Origin: Reticulascus tulasneorum | Taxonomy: Eukaryota > Ascomycota > Sordariomycetes > Glomerellales > Reticulascaceae | DNA: 64,000 nucleotides | Assembly: GCA_001557505.1 (NCBI GenBank) | Contig: LSAX01000001.1 | Coordinates: forward strand, 2,976,001-3,040,000 | Direction: 5' to 3' | Part shown: positions 1-10,852 of the stretch, piece after piece | How the letters are laid out: each line of letters starts with the position of its first letter | Position numbering within the stretch: the stretch's first letter is position 1 | Made by a program: the position numbers and the translations under genes | The notes under the pieces: generated by a model | What the model was told of the DNA's origin: nothing | Database searches by the model: none | The model's input: only the letters and a program-made list of their open reading frames with translations

Positions 1-1429
1 CAGTGGGAAATACCGCCCGATATTTGATCGCCGTTTGTTTATGAGGGGGGGAATACGGTGGTGGCTGTTCTGTGGGCATTGGACTGTGTTGGACAAACAT
101 TGTTGTCTTCTCTGAGTCAACTTGAGGACGTGGTGTAACTGGTCGTGATGATGAAACACTCGATGGAGCTCGTTGTATGGTGTAAGGGGATGGTGTTCTT
201 CTGGGAGGAGAGGGAACCCGGACAATAGGGGTTTGAACATTCCTAGGAGATGGCCTAGGGGAGGCGGGCAGTGACTGCTTCGGCGCTGATACTGCCTTCA
301 TATCCGTTCCCGCCCACCATTCTTCTGGGGTAGTGTTTTTCGTCACCGGCGACTTCCGCTGTTGCTCCATTATTGGACTCTTCTTGTCTGTGAATGGAGT
401 AGTGACATGATCCCACCAGCCGCGAGTCGTTGAGGCGCTATCAGGGCTTTTCGAAGCAACCTTGACCTTGGCCGACTTTCGTGAGTTTGAAGCCACGCCA
501 TCCTCTTCAAACAAAGTACAAGGGCTTCCTCCATCATCATCGTCGTCGTTATCCTCACTGTCTTTCAACTCAACACTCAGCACTCGCTCTTGCTTCTTGT
601 AATTTGAAGGAACAGCAGGGACTGGAGGTGCGTTGCGACCGACGCTTCCGCCGTATGTGGTGGACTGAGAATAGACGCTAGACGCCGGCCGAGAGGACTG
701 AAAGGAAGAAGCGGTATCTGGCGTGTCCGGGCTCCAGACGGACTTGTGCTGAGATGGAGTCAATGGAGTGAGATTGGTGGGCTTGTTGGCGTGAGATTGG
801 GTATTGAGAAACATTGGTAGATCTAGTGGAGTTTGCACTATGGCGGTTTGAGGACTGATTTCATGACCATCCCTGTCAGAGGGTAGTTCGAAGCCGATGA
901 CGATAGGCCGGTCATCTGGCGAAAGATCCTGATCGATAGGACTGCGGCCAGACTTTTGTGGCGACTTGGAACCATGATGGTCTGATGGCTTCCTTTTGAG
1001 CCAGTTCCAATTTCCCACCGATGCAGAGTTTGGCGAGCCTTCCAGAGCTTTCAAGGCCGCAGCGTCGACAAACTTGGGTGGATGACGTTCAGGGCTTCTT
1101 ATCTGGTGCGCAATGTGAGGCTGCCGTCGAAACTTGGAAACATCCGTCACCAATTTTATGCCCAGCTTCGCATTCTGCGCCTTTTGTCTTTGTCGAGACT
1201 TGAGCCTTTTCAGCTTCTGAACTGAGTAGCGAGGCACGGATGCTCGACTGGAGGCAACTTTGCTAGGTCTGTGAGGGTTTGGGATAATGGGCGAGTCATC
1301 GAGGGGTTCGTCGGTGTCTACTATGGGAGTTACGGCATCCTCATCCTCCCAGTCCTCCCAATCCTCTCGGCCATCATTCGATCTGGCGTCGTAGCCCCGC
1401 GACTGTGTCGAAGATGCTTGTGATGCCAT
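1..1429 (-). CDS. Intrinsically disordered conserved fungal protein, N-terminal part (cut by window edge)
   Basis: One frame stays open on the minus strand from an ATG at 1429 to the left edge (476 codons, no stop), so the C-terminus lies outside the window. The start is acidic (DWEDWEDEDAV), followed by a short basic stretch (KLKRLKSRQRQK, about residues 73-84). The rest is rich in Ser, Pro and Thr with many SP/TP dipeptides, an acidic run (about residue 300) and two Trp-containing islands (GWWDHVTTPF and EEWWAGTDMK) that look like conserved short motifs. No folded domain, signal peptide or membrane segment is visible. The composition suggests a phosphorylated scaffold-type protein, but I do not recognise the family and assign no function. 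The ATG is preceded in frame by a stop at 1431-1433 or nearby, and no intron is needed. Confidence 0.72.
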   Translation of the reverse strand, partial: MASQASSTQSRGYDARSNDGREDWEDWEDEDAVTPIVDTDEPLDDSPIIPNPHRPSKVASSRASVPRYSVQKLKRLKSRQRQKAQNAKLGIKLVTDVSKFRRQPHIAHQIRSPERHPPKFVDAAALKALEGSPNSASVGNWNWLKRKPSDHHGSKSPQKSGRSPIDQDLSPDDRPIVIGFELPSDRDGHEISPQTAIVQTPLDLPMFLNTQSHANKPTNLTPLTPSQHKSVWSPDTPDTASSFQSSRPASSVYSQSTTYGGSVGRNAPPVPAVPSNYKKQERVLSVELKDSEDNDDDDDGGSPCTLFEEDGVASNSRKSAKVKVASKSPDSASTTRGWWDHVTTPFTDKKSPIMEQQRKSPVTKNTTPEEWWAGTDMKAVSAPKQSLPASPRPSPRNVQTPIVRVPSPPRRTPSPYTIQRAPSSVSSSRPVTPRPQVDSEKTTMFVQHSPMPTEQPPPYSPPHKQTAIKYRAVFPT

Positions 1430-4342
1430 TATATGTTTGGGGAGAAGGTGGTTTCGACGTGCGAATAAAAAAGTATAAGTTGGTATCTTGCGAAGAAAGA
1501 TTTCCTGAGATCAGGCACGCAGATTGCGCAAACCTCGGGAACGTCAAGGAATATCCGAGATATTAGGGTATGGATCCGTTCGAGACCATCTTCTGGTGTC
1601 GGGGTTCGAGTAAGAACAATGTGACCAGTCGACTGGAATCGGACAAAGGAAACAGGAGTAGTATTCAAGGCGGGCACAAGTAGAAAGAAAAGAAGAAGGA
1701 GAAGAAGCAAATGAAGAACGTAGGGAAAAAGGAAGAAGAGAGAAAATACAATGGAGAGTATTGTTCACAGAACAATCGCAGCAAAGAAAGCCGAATAGGC
1801 GCAACATCAATGACAAAAGGGAAATGAATGACTGTCCATCCACAATAGCGAGCTGCACCAACCTTGACGCATCCTGCGAACAACAGCGCAGCCAACAGCG
1901 CGGCAGAGGGGATTAGCTTCATTTCATGACGGCCAAGGCTTGCCAAACGAGGCCGTTTGGCGTGTCTTTGGTCCATGGGTCGAGCGACAGGCTCATGATG
2001 TTTGGCTATTCGATGCAGTCGCGGTATGAGGTAGGCGGCTACAGGTCCATGGGGATAAGTTGATTGGTTGTCGTACCGCTGGCCACTTCCAGGGCTTGCG
2101 CAAGCGACCGCTTTGTGGTCCATTCACCAGCCGAACAATGACTGGGGATCGTTTTGGAAGTGGCCATTGTAGATCCAGCATGGTTGTCTCATCTCACTTA
2201 CTCGAATCAGAGACGTTGAGCTAGTCCTCCTTGCCGTCAAAGAAAGGGAGCCAGGATGGTGAGGTCTCCCTGATGGGCTCCCCTGTTTGCCTGTGAAGAG
2301 AGTGGGTGGCACGTGCACTGCACACCTGATGTACGTGATGAAGCCACATCGTGGAGGAGGGAATGGTGCTCTTGTTGGTGCTTCACTCTTCTCTTCAGAA
2401 TGCGACTAAAAGAACACCAACTGATCCTGGATGTCATGTGGTGGTGTCTGGGTGTGCTGTGAGAAGATGGGTTTGGGTTTGAGTCAGGCCCAAGAATGGT
2501 GCTCCCTTGCCTCGTTCATTGTGTGTGTGTTCCTTTTGGTTCGCTTGTAGGTAACTTAGCAATGATCTGCTTCTAATCAGGCCAAACTCCTGGCGGGTCG
2601 TGGGTTTCGGGGCGTTCGTGGACCTCCATCTTGTCTCGATCTCAGGTTCCTTGAGAATTCCTACGGTTCACATGATTCTGAGATGAGAACAAGCGTGCTA
2701 CAAGAGTTTTAATGACATGGTAGCATCAAACCCGGGAGTGCGCTGGTTACGTATAATACCTATGGCTCGGAAGGACACAGTAGATATTAGCGCCGCTCCC
2801 TCCCGCCTGGCATCCCAACATTAGGATACTTCGCAGACACAAAGTGTCCCTCGGCTCTGAGAAGCTTCATCCCGTACCCAGCGACTTGGGACGGCGATCA
2901 CCCACGAAAAACGGACAAAGACGTGTGTTTGTGTTGGCCAAGTGGTATTCTGTCTAAGATGGAGTACATGCGTAGCTCGGATATCATTGTGCTACATGGT
3001 ACTCCAATAGGGGGAATGTCAGCGACTCGTGGTTCCAGCTTGGCGCAGACGGAATTTTGATAACGGAGATGGGATCCAGAAATCCAGCCAGACCAGGGAG
3101 TGCCTATTTACGTGCTGAGGGGATGTACCCGTGCCGGATCTTCAAGTGAACATTCGGTGGTGCGCCTCAACGAAGATCAATTCCCATAATGTCCGACAAA
3201 ATAATGTTTATTTGCACGTACTGGCTCCCTATCGACTTCGAATCATTGAATAGCATCACTTCCACAGTGCCTGCATCAAGGCTGCTGAAACGCAGACGTC
3301 TGCCTCTTCCATTCCTCACATTGGCCCCTTCGTCCAAAGAGAGTACCACCATCTCCAGGTCAGCTCACGCAAAACCTCCCGCCAATGGCGAATCCGGAAA
3401 AGGTATTCCAGTCATCTGTAATGTAACTTGCTGAGGCTTACCGCACCGCATTGTGTTGCCAGGAGACGGACGGGAGCTGGGGCGTTTCTTGGCCGTGGAT
3501 CAGGATCCAGGCCCGGTTTGCACTTCAACCAAAAACAAAGCATTAAAGAGATAGATCCCGCACTTCCCTCCCCCTGAGAGCTGCGGTACGATGCTAGAAA
3601 CCACCGGCTGCTAATCTGTAATCACATTGAGAAATCCGTCTGTCACGGCGTCTCTGACAACCCGTCAGAGTAATCATTAAATACGTTGTAGTATGAATGG
3701 ATATCTTCTGCTTCCACCCGCCTGGGTAATCTCCAGCGACGCTACACCTCGTACATTTCCGTCGGCCGCTGCATCGTATCGTCAAGTTTCCGACGACGCA
3801 GTGACCCTGCGAAAAGGAAGATTGGGGGGGCATTACTTAGTACCTTTCTTACATGGATCCGCAGATACGAAGCGAGAAGCCAAATAAAAAAAGCTTCCAG
3901 AGTGTCCCCTTTTAAAAGATACCAACCCCGGACTACCGGACATCTACCTCTGCGTACAGCCAAATTTGCCGATCTTTCTCTATACAATAGGAGTATCCTT
4001 TTCTCCCTCTACTTCTCATTTCGCCGCTGGACGCAAACGAACAACGAAACTCGATTGATCCCGAGAAAAGCCCCCCAAAACAGCCACCAACAAGGGTGCT
4101 TCGTCAGACAGCATTCCATCGTCTCCATTGTTATCGCCCTCCCTTCTTTTTTTTTTGTTCGTAACCCGACCCGTGCCAACAAGGCCGTACCGTATCGGCA
4201 ACAAGCTGAGCTTGCGCACCTACTATTCCCATACTGGCCATCACACCCACCAAAGGCGAAGCCCTATCTCGCATATGCCGGCGCCATAGGTACTTACCAG
4301 CCCTTCAAGCACAGGAGCGATTGTAACCGGACGGCCACCGAG
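1430..4342. other. Intergenic region, 2.9 kb
   Basis: This stretch separates two divergent genes and should hold both promoters. Open frames here are short, lack ATG starts or overlap each other on both strands, and none looks like a known protein. A pyrimidine-rich tract with a T10 run (4147-4156) lies in the probable leader of the downstream mannosyltransferase gene. Confidence 0.5.
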
Positions 4343-4570
4343 TGCCATCTGGTCACAACACACAACATACTTCCAACCTGGCGTCATCACACCCCTCGGG
4401 CGCTTCATCGTCCTCCTTTAGCGACCGCCGACCTGTACCATCCCATCATAGAAGGCGTTCTTCGGCTGGATTTGGCCTGGCCAGCAGCTCCTCTCCATCC
4501 GTCGATCGTGCTGGCTCTTCTCAGTACCTGGGGGTTCAACCCCATCAGCCTTCTTTGTCGCCAATACCTG
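4343..4570 (+). other. Possible upstream coding exon or 5' leader of the mannosyltransferase gene
   Basis: This segment has coding-like composition in one frame (Ser/His/Arg/Pro-rich, ending ..PSLSPIPG). It is followed by a good donor (GTATGT at 4571) and an acceptor ending at 4688 that joins in phase to the main exon, giving SPIPG-TPNTS-M. The frame contains no ATG: it begins after a stop at 4324-4326, and I found no convincing upstream exon supplying one. It may be a transcribed leader with a spliced 118-bp intron, or an internal exon whose first exon I could not find. Confidence 0.4.
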
Positions 4571-4705
4571 GTATGTACCTCTCTTTTCTCCGTCTGCTGG
4601 CTGCCATATGCCGATACGGCAAGCACTGGTCCGACAAGCAAATCATTGGACCCACTCGCTGACATCTCGTGTTCTTTCGGTAATGTAGGCACCCCCAATA
4701 CTTCA

Positions 4706-6181
4706 ATGTCCCTCTCTCGCAGCCCATCTCCCATTCCCGGAGGTGGATGGGCAAGTCCTGGCTTAGACATCAGCGCAAGCGGTCGATCGAGTCCAACAAC
4801 AGGTTTCTCAGGTTCCAACGGAGGCACGGTGTCTTGGGAGTCTGCCAAGATGAGGACTCTCGGAGCGAACGGGTATCCCTCCTTCTCAACACTGAACCAG
4901 GGGTTCTTCACCCGCCATATGCGCCGAATATCGAGTAGCCTCCCGAAGTTCAACAATGCCCCGTACGCCGAGAAGGAGAAGCTTGGTCGAGGTCGATGGT
5001 CGAGAGTCCCGCTCCTGGGCAGGATAAAAAGCATAATGGCACGCATGGGCAGGAAGATGAAGATACGACTACTGGTGTTGCTTGCGCTATTCTTTTCGAT
5101 TCTGATATTCTACGTCACCCGTATGCCTTGCCGCCCCTCTCGTGTGGGTTACCTGTCGCTAACAATTTGGAACACAGCTCTTCACTATCACTACCGCAGA
5201 ATAGGCTGGCTCGGCGGCGGTGAGAAGTTTGTGATTATTCTAGCAGCAAATGTAGGAGGCGGAGTAATGGAGTGGAAGGGGGCTCGAGAATGGGCCATAG
5301 AAAGGGACAGCGTCCGAAACAAAAAGAAGTATGCGAGCCGTTGGGGTTACGAGCTGGATATCATCGACATGAGTACGAAAAAACGATATGCGCACGAATG
5401 GCGGGAAAGCTGGGAGAAGGTAGATTTCATTCGAGCCGCCTTCCGGAAATATCCCAAGGCGGAATGGTAAGTGCTCCGGATGGGTCGGTGCGTATCCTCG
5501 ATGCTAACTTTCGCCAGGGTTTGGTGGCTCGACCTGAACACTTTCATCATGGAACCGTCCTACTCTCTGCAGAGCCATATTTTCAACGATATTCAGAAGC
5601 ACGTGTACCGAGATATTAACTCATACAACCCCCTCAACATTTCGCATCCGTTCACCGAGAACTACCTCGATGCCGATGCTCTGAGTCCCGTCGGAGATGG
5701 CAAAAGCGAATCCATCAACCTTATCCTTCCCCAAGATTGTTCAGGGTTCAATCTTGGTTCGTTTTTCGTTCGGCGAAGTGCCTGGGCCGACCGATTGCTC
5801 GACGTATGGTGGGATCCAGTAGCATACGAACAGAAACATATGGACTGGGAGCACAAGGAGCAAGACGCGTTGGAGCAATTGTATACCAGCCAACCCTGGA
5901 TCCGGCAGCGCACCGCGTTCCTCCCACAACGTATGATCAACAGTTTCCCGCCGGGGGCGTGTGCGGAGAACGGGAACGACACCCGCATTCACTATGATGA
6001 GAAGGAGCGGGACTTCTTGGTGAACATGGCGGGTTGCGAATGGGGTCGTGACTGCTGGGGCGAGATGTACAACTATCGCGAACTCAGCTACTACCTCAAC
6101 CGGAATCCTTGGGAACGATTCAAGGAAGATCTTATCGCCGTGCTCTGGTTCAAAATCACTGGCAATAAGGTCAAGCTTTGA
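4706..6181 (+). CDS. Golgi alpha-1,6-mannosyltransferase subunit, GT34 family (Mnn10/Mnn11 type)
   Basis: Exons 4706-5120, 5178-5466 and 5518-6181 (introns of 57 and 51 bp) give 455 aa. In yeast the Mnn10 and Mnn11 subunits belong to the M-Pol II complex that extends the alpha-1,6 backbone of N-glycan outer chains. The protein has a Ser/Pro-rich cytosolic N-terminus (starting MSLSRSPSPIPGGGW), one membrane anchor at about residues 118-138 (IRLLVLLALFFSILIFYV) and a lumenal GT34 domain. Landmarks are FVIILAANVGGGVMEWKG, KYASRWGYELDIIDM, WWLDLNTFIMEPS, QDCSGFNLGSFFVRRSAW and MAGCEWGRDCW. The type II topology and length fit the family. I chose the first ATG in the conserved frame; an N-terminal extension from 4343-4570 remains possible. 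Family assignment is firm, but Mnn10 versus Mnn11 is not resolved. Confidence 0.9.
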
Positions 6182-8888
6182 TACGGAGGAAGTCCCTGAC
6201 GACCCGACCCATGCAAGCGGTCCAGCTCGGGACTACTTCCCCACGGCTGGACGACTATTTTCTGTTCAATGCCTCACAACACCCCGCGAGGCAACCAATT
6301 GGAAGAATCCCCGCACTCATATACCCCTTTCTGCACGGGGTATTCGGATCTTTGAAGGTCCCTGTTCTATACCGTTCTTTACTCTGTACGATCAAAGATG
6401 CGGCCCACCATGGATTGGTGCGATTTCGCGACTGGTAGGGGCTCGGGAGTTGATATTTTCAGATGAACTGGAGTATTGGTAAAATTACAGGTTCTACGAA
6501 AGCATGGATTCATGTGGTTGGTACATTAGACACTTCTCTGAAGATCTTTAGACAGCATCGAGAAGCGAGGTAGAAACATAGTACGAAAAATCATTCAACC
6601 TTTTGCGTCGTGATCCTCAGTCACTGGGGCAGAGGATAGCCATCGTTCATTGTTAGAAGGGGCCGGTATTGTCGGTTCTACACATCTAGCAGGACAATGA
6701 GTTGAGATTCAGTGGTGTTGTCCTTGTCGATGCTCATCTGGAAGTGCTTGAGTGTTCAGGGTTGTAGTCATGTGAATGGTATGAGAATTGCTCTTTGGGG
6801 TTTGATCCTACTTTCAGCGATTTGAGCTAACGCATGAAGCTGAAAAGTAGCACATCGTCCTCATTACTCCGGTACAAAGGGTGCGAGACCTGCCAGATGA
6901 AATCCCTCTCCTTTCCAAGACGAGACCTGGAGGAATGCACTGCCTAGGTAGGTAGTTAGTAGAAGGGCATTATCAGGACCTAAATTGCGGTTAGAGATCC
7001 TTTTGTGGAAGCACAGGTCGTGTTTTCTATGCTATATCCCATACCACAGGCACCGGTTGCGAAGGTGGCACTTATGGATATAGCTCTTGTGCTGGCAATT
7101 GTCTACCTAGAGGCGGTTGATGAACGTACCACAAACTAAAAGAAGAGTACATCCGGATATCCCTTCTTATTTAGGAATGTCCGAGTCCAGAAAACCAGTC
7201 TCCAGAGTAAATGGGAAGGCCATGAGAGGTGACCAGCGTCTTGCCCGGTAGTGAGCTGCAGGATATATTAGGCCCTGATCCGGATTAATGCAAATTCCCG
7301 GAATGATCTACTTTTTTGCCCCGCCACATTGAACGATGCCGTAGCAAACCACCTTATTTTAGATCTTGCCGCTCAGAGTCTCGGCAATCTAACTTGTCAT
7401 CTCACCAGACAGATCCTTCGCGTGTCCTGCGCAGTAGTATTCGCACCACAACGATGATTGTATTTAGGAATCCTCACAGCCACCTCCATCTTCTTTTAAG
7501 ACACAGGCTTATGACTCCTCGAGTAAGCTCCATGAAGGCGTAAATGAATTTTCAATGGATTTCATGTGAATATGTTTCACCTCCTGAGCAACGAGGCCAA
7601 GCAGATCCAACGGCCACGCAAAAAGCATTCCAGCGGATGGGTGGGCGGCCTTTGTCCTTGAGTGGACAGAATGTGATGTTTCAAACGACATGTTTCGAGC
7701 GGGCAGGCTGCGTCGGTGCAGGGGCCGCAGGAGGAGTTCAGGGGTCTTACAGCGCCAACGCAAGGAACGCACGCACTGATGCCCGCTTGGGTGGCTCCGG
7801 GCACTTGGTCCCCCAAACTACCCACTAAATGTGAGCCGCTGGGGGGCTCCAGGTACCTGTGGCTTTTGCGGAGATGGTGGCTGTGATTGGATCCTGTCAG
7901 AATGAGGAATGTTTCGAACTTTTCTTTCCACCATCTCTCCTTGGAGTCATCTGCGCTGGACACCCCCCACTGGGCGGTTGTGCATTGATCTGTCACGCCC
8001 AGAAGGAGATTCTCCACAACGTCGAGTCCATGTCTCGCCAGGAGGACCCCTATTTTGCGTTTCCCATCGTGGTCTGGTGCAAGCCCAGCCGCGATGTGGG
8101 TGGTCCAGTTGATCGGCTCGAGTGCCGAGCCTAGACTTCGCAGCCACTTTGAGGTCTCTGACTGGCCCAAGCATCTTCACCCTGCCATCTAATGTCTTGG
8201 AAAACATGCTCGGGGGCTCCTGGTAGAAACATTTCTGCCCAGATGAACCCACGACCGGGTTCCCGTTGGCCGCGATAGCAGTCGACCTCCGGGTCTCACC
8301 ATCACTGGACCTCAGTCTGTCAAAGAGCACACCCCCCCTTCTTTCTCCCTCTCGCAGCTCATGCGCCCCCTTTCCAGACGTCGTCCGTCCGGGGCCCCGA
8401 TGCTTCTATTTAGCCAGCTGCATTCCCCGGCGTGGTAAGACAGTAACATGGCTCATCGTCATTGCATAGTCTAGGCACTCTTCACTCAGCCATCGCCGCC
8501 ATTTTCGTTTCTTCAGGTCAGACTCAGCCGTCCATTCCTTCCGGCTGTGATTCACCTTTGAGGCTCTGCATTGTGCTTCTTTGTCCTTGAATAGCTCTAT
8601 TGATTAGAGCTACTCCGTTTCTATTGTTTGCCCAAGGCCAATAACAACTTCATTGTTCACCCCATCACTTTCATTTAAGAAACGGACTTTCCGTGCGAGT
8701 CTCTGCATACATCCTCCTTTACCTTACAACTATCTTACAAACGTCAAAGTATCTACCAAGTATCACCAACAAGCCCGTATTAGTAACAGGTTTACTACTA
8801 CTACAAAGTCCGTAACGACCACTTCTGATATTAAGCAAACAAACGAGCATCAAGCTGCTCCTTCTCTTCAGAGCTATACCAAGCAAAA
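6182..8888. other. Intergenic region, 2.7 kb
   Basis: It holds the 3' end of the mannosyltransferase gene and the promoter and leader of the GH16 gene. The last 400 bp are pyrimidine-rich, then A-rich just before the ATG, as in many fungal leaders. A 197-codon frame on the minus strand (7577-8170) starts with TTG and resembles nothing known. No gene is supported. Confidence 0.5.
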
Positions 8889-9907
8889 ATGCGTTCTGCA
8901 ACCACATCCGTTGCCCTTGGACTCGGCGCTCTTCTTTGCGCCGGTGTGGTCCATGCTCAACAATATGTCCTGCATGACAACTACGACGACAGCAACTTCT
9001 TCCAAGAGTTCGACTTCTTCGATCAACCAGATCCCACGAAGGGCTCCCAAAAGTACACAGATGCCAAGACGGCCAGCAGGCTATCTCTCGCCGGATTTGC
9101 GTCGGAAGCTGTCTATCTCGGTGTTGACTACACCACCCAGGGACAGGGTCGCAAGTCTGTTCGAGTGACATCCAGGAAGGCTTTTGACAATGGCCTCTTC
9201 ATTGCGGATATTGCGCACATGCCCACGAGCAGCTGTGCTGTCTGGCCTGCATTTTGGATGTTTGGGCCCAACTGGTAAGTTTTCCGACTCCCATCATTAT
9301 ATAGTCTACAGAACAAATGCTAACATTGACTTGTAGGCCATCCTCAGGCGAGATCGACATCATTGAAGGAGTCAACACCCAAGAATCCAACTCAGTTACG
9401 CTTCACACCGGCCCCGGCTGCAGCATGACCAACGATGGAGCTCAAGAATCGACAAAGCTTAAAGACGGAAACTGCAACGCCGGGACCGCCTTCACCGGTT
9501 GCTCGCAGGAGACAGCTAGCAATCAGAACTATGGCGATGGCTTCAACGCTATTGGAGGTGGCGTGTACGCTTTAGACTGGACTTCCGAGCATCTCGCTGT
9601 CTGGTTCTTCCCTCGAAGTGCTATCCCCGGCGATATCGCGGCTGGGAACCCTGACCCAGCTTCTTGGGGCCCTGCCACTGCCAAGTTCAACGGCGGGTCA
9701 GGCTGTGATATTCCGAGCACATTTAAGCAGAACAACTTGGTTTTCAACATCGCCCTCTGTGGCGAATGGGCCGGCAATGTCTGGAACTCCAACCCTGAGT
9801 GCTCCGCGCTGGCTCCAACTTGCGCAGAGTACGTTGCATCGAACCCCGGTGCTTTCACGGATGCATACTGGCTCATCAACTCAGTCAAGGTCTACCAGCA
9901 ATCATGA
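8889..9907 (+). CDS. Secreted GH16 endo-beta-1,3(4)-glucanase family protein
   Basis: Exons 8889-9274 and 9337-9907 (62-bp intron with TGCTAAC before the acceptor) give 318 aa. A signal peptide covers about residues 1-23 (hydrophobic core VALGLGALLCAG, cleavage near VHA-QQ). The GH16 domain fills the rest. The catalytic signature GEIDIIE lies at about residues 133-139, where E134 is the expected nucleophile, D136 the assisting residue and E139 the acid/base. It is preceded by the conserved SCAVWPAFWMFGPNWP loop. No GPI signal or carbohydrate-binding module is visible, so a soluble secreted enzyme acting on mixed-linkage or beta-1,3 glucans is likely. The start is a real ATG in an A-rich context (CAAAAATGC). 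GH16 enzymes vary in substrate, so the exact specificity is inference. Confidence 0.93.
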
Positions 9908-10852
9908 TAGGAAATCATGGTAGGACTAAGCGCCAAAACTTTCAGGTGTAGACTCAAGAAAAGCAATTCCAAGACCTTGGCTTCACAACAAGGCAGTCAC
10001 TGATCTTTGAGTTCAAAAGAGGACTCGAAAAGAGACAGTGGGGTATATACGAGGTTTCAAGCATATACGATAACGAAGGCGTTTCAGATGGTCAGGTAGA
10101 GCTTGGCTTCTCTTGCGGAAAGCATGTGCACGTAAAGTTTTTCTCGTTCTCTTCTTTGGTTGTAGATATTTTATGCGTTAGGCTGGCTTATGGTTGTCCC
10201 CCTCTGCTTAGCTGGCGATCGAACATATACCATATACCCCCCGAATAGACTTTTGCTTCTTGCTTCGATTCAATTTTTTCTGGTTGGCTCTCTGTGAAAC
10301 CCGATTCATGTAAACGGCTTCTTAGCTTTTATCATTGATCAGTCAGTTTCCTTCGGGCAGGACTTAAGCTGCATAAGACATCACGAAGCCAATTATCAAA
10401 GCGAATATCTCTCTCCCCAACATGGCATAATACCTAAGCTCGAGTTGACGACTCAACTGATGAAGTAGCTAGGTTAAGGACAAATTTCGTTTCAAGGTTG
10501 GCATGGGATGTCGTTGGCGTTTACTTAGAAATGCACAGGTACATAGTGCATACTAGCACGGTGTTCCATGAGCGTTGGTAAGGCATACTTAACGGTGCCT
10601 AAACTGATCAGCACTGTACAGCAGGCACCCCTCAGCCTCTCACAACCCACGGAGGGTCATCCTTCCTTCCTCAACAACAAGTGTGATCAAACCATTGCCC
10701 AGCCTTCTTCTGCATCAACATCAACAAAACATTTGATACTGCCATTTCTTGAACTTCCAGTCTGCCCAAAACATTCCAAGCATGGAAAATATTTTGACTG
10801 ACTAGCACTTTTGAGACCGGTTTACAGCCTGCTTGCTCAGGCTGCACCTGCA
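9908..10852. other. Intergenic region, 0.9 kb
   Basis: This is the 3' flank of the GH16 gene and the 5' flank of the SNF2-type gene. Only short non-conserved frames are present. Confidence 0.5.

Noticed and set aside
1665..2123. 152-codon minus-strand frame upstream of the disordered protein
   Set aside because: The hydrophobic end looks like translated T-rich leader sequence, and several frames overlap here.
3902..4705. Long open frame continuous with the mannosyltransferase exon
   Set aside because: It has no ATG before 4706, crosses the probable leader and a canonical intron, and its translation does not resemble GT34 proteins.
7577..8170. 197-codon minus-strand frame before the GH16 gene
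   Set aside because: It begins with TTG, has no recognisable features and overlaps equally long frames on the other strand.
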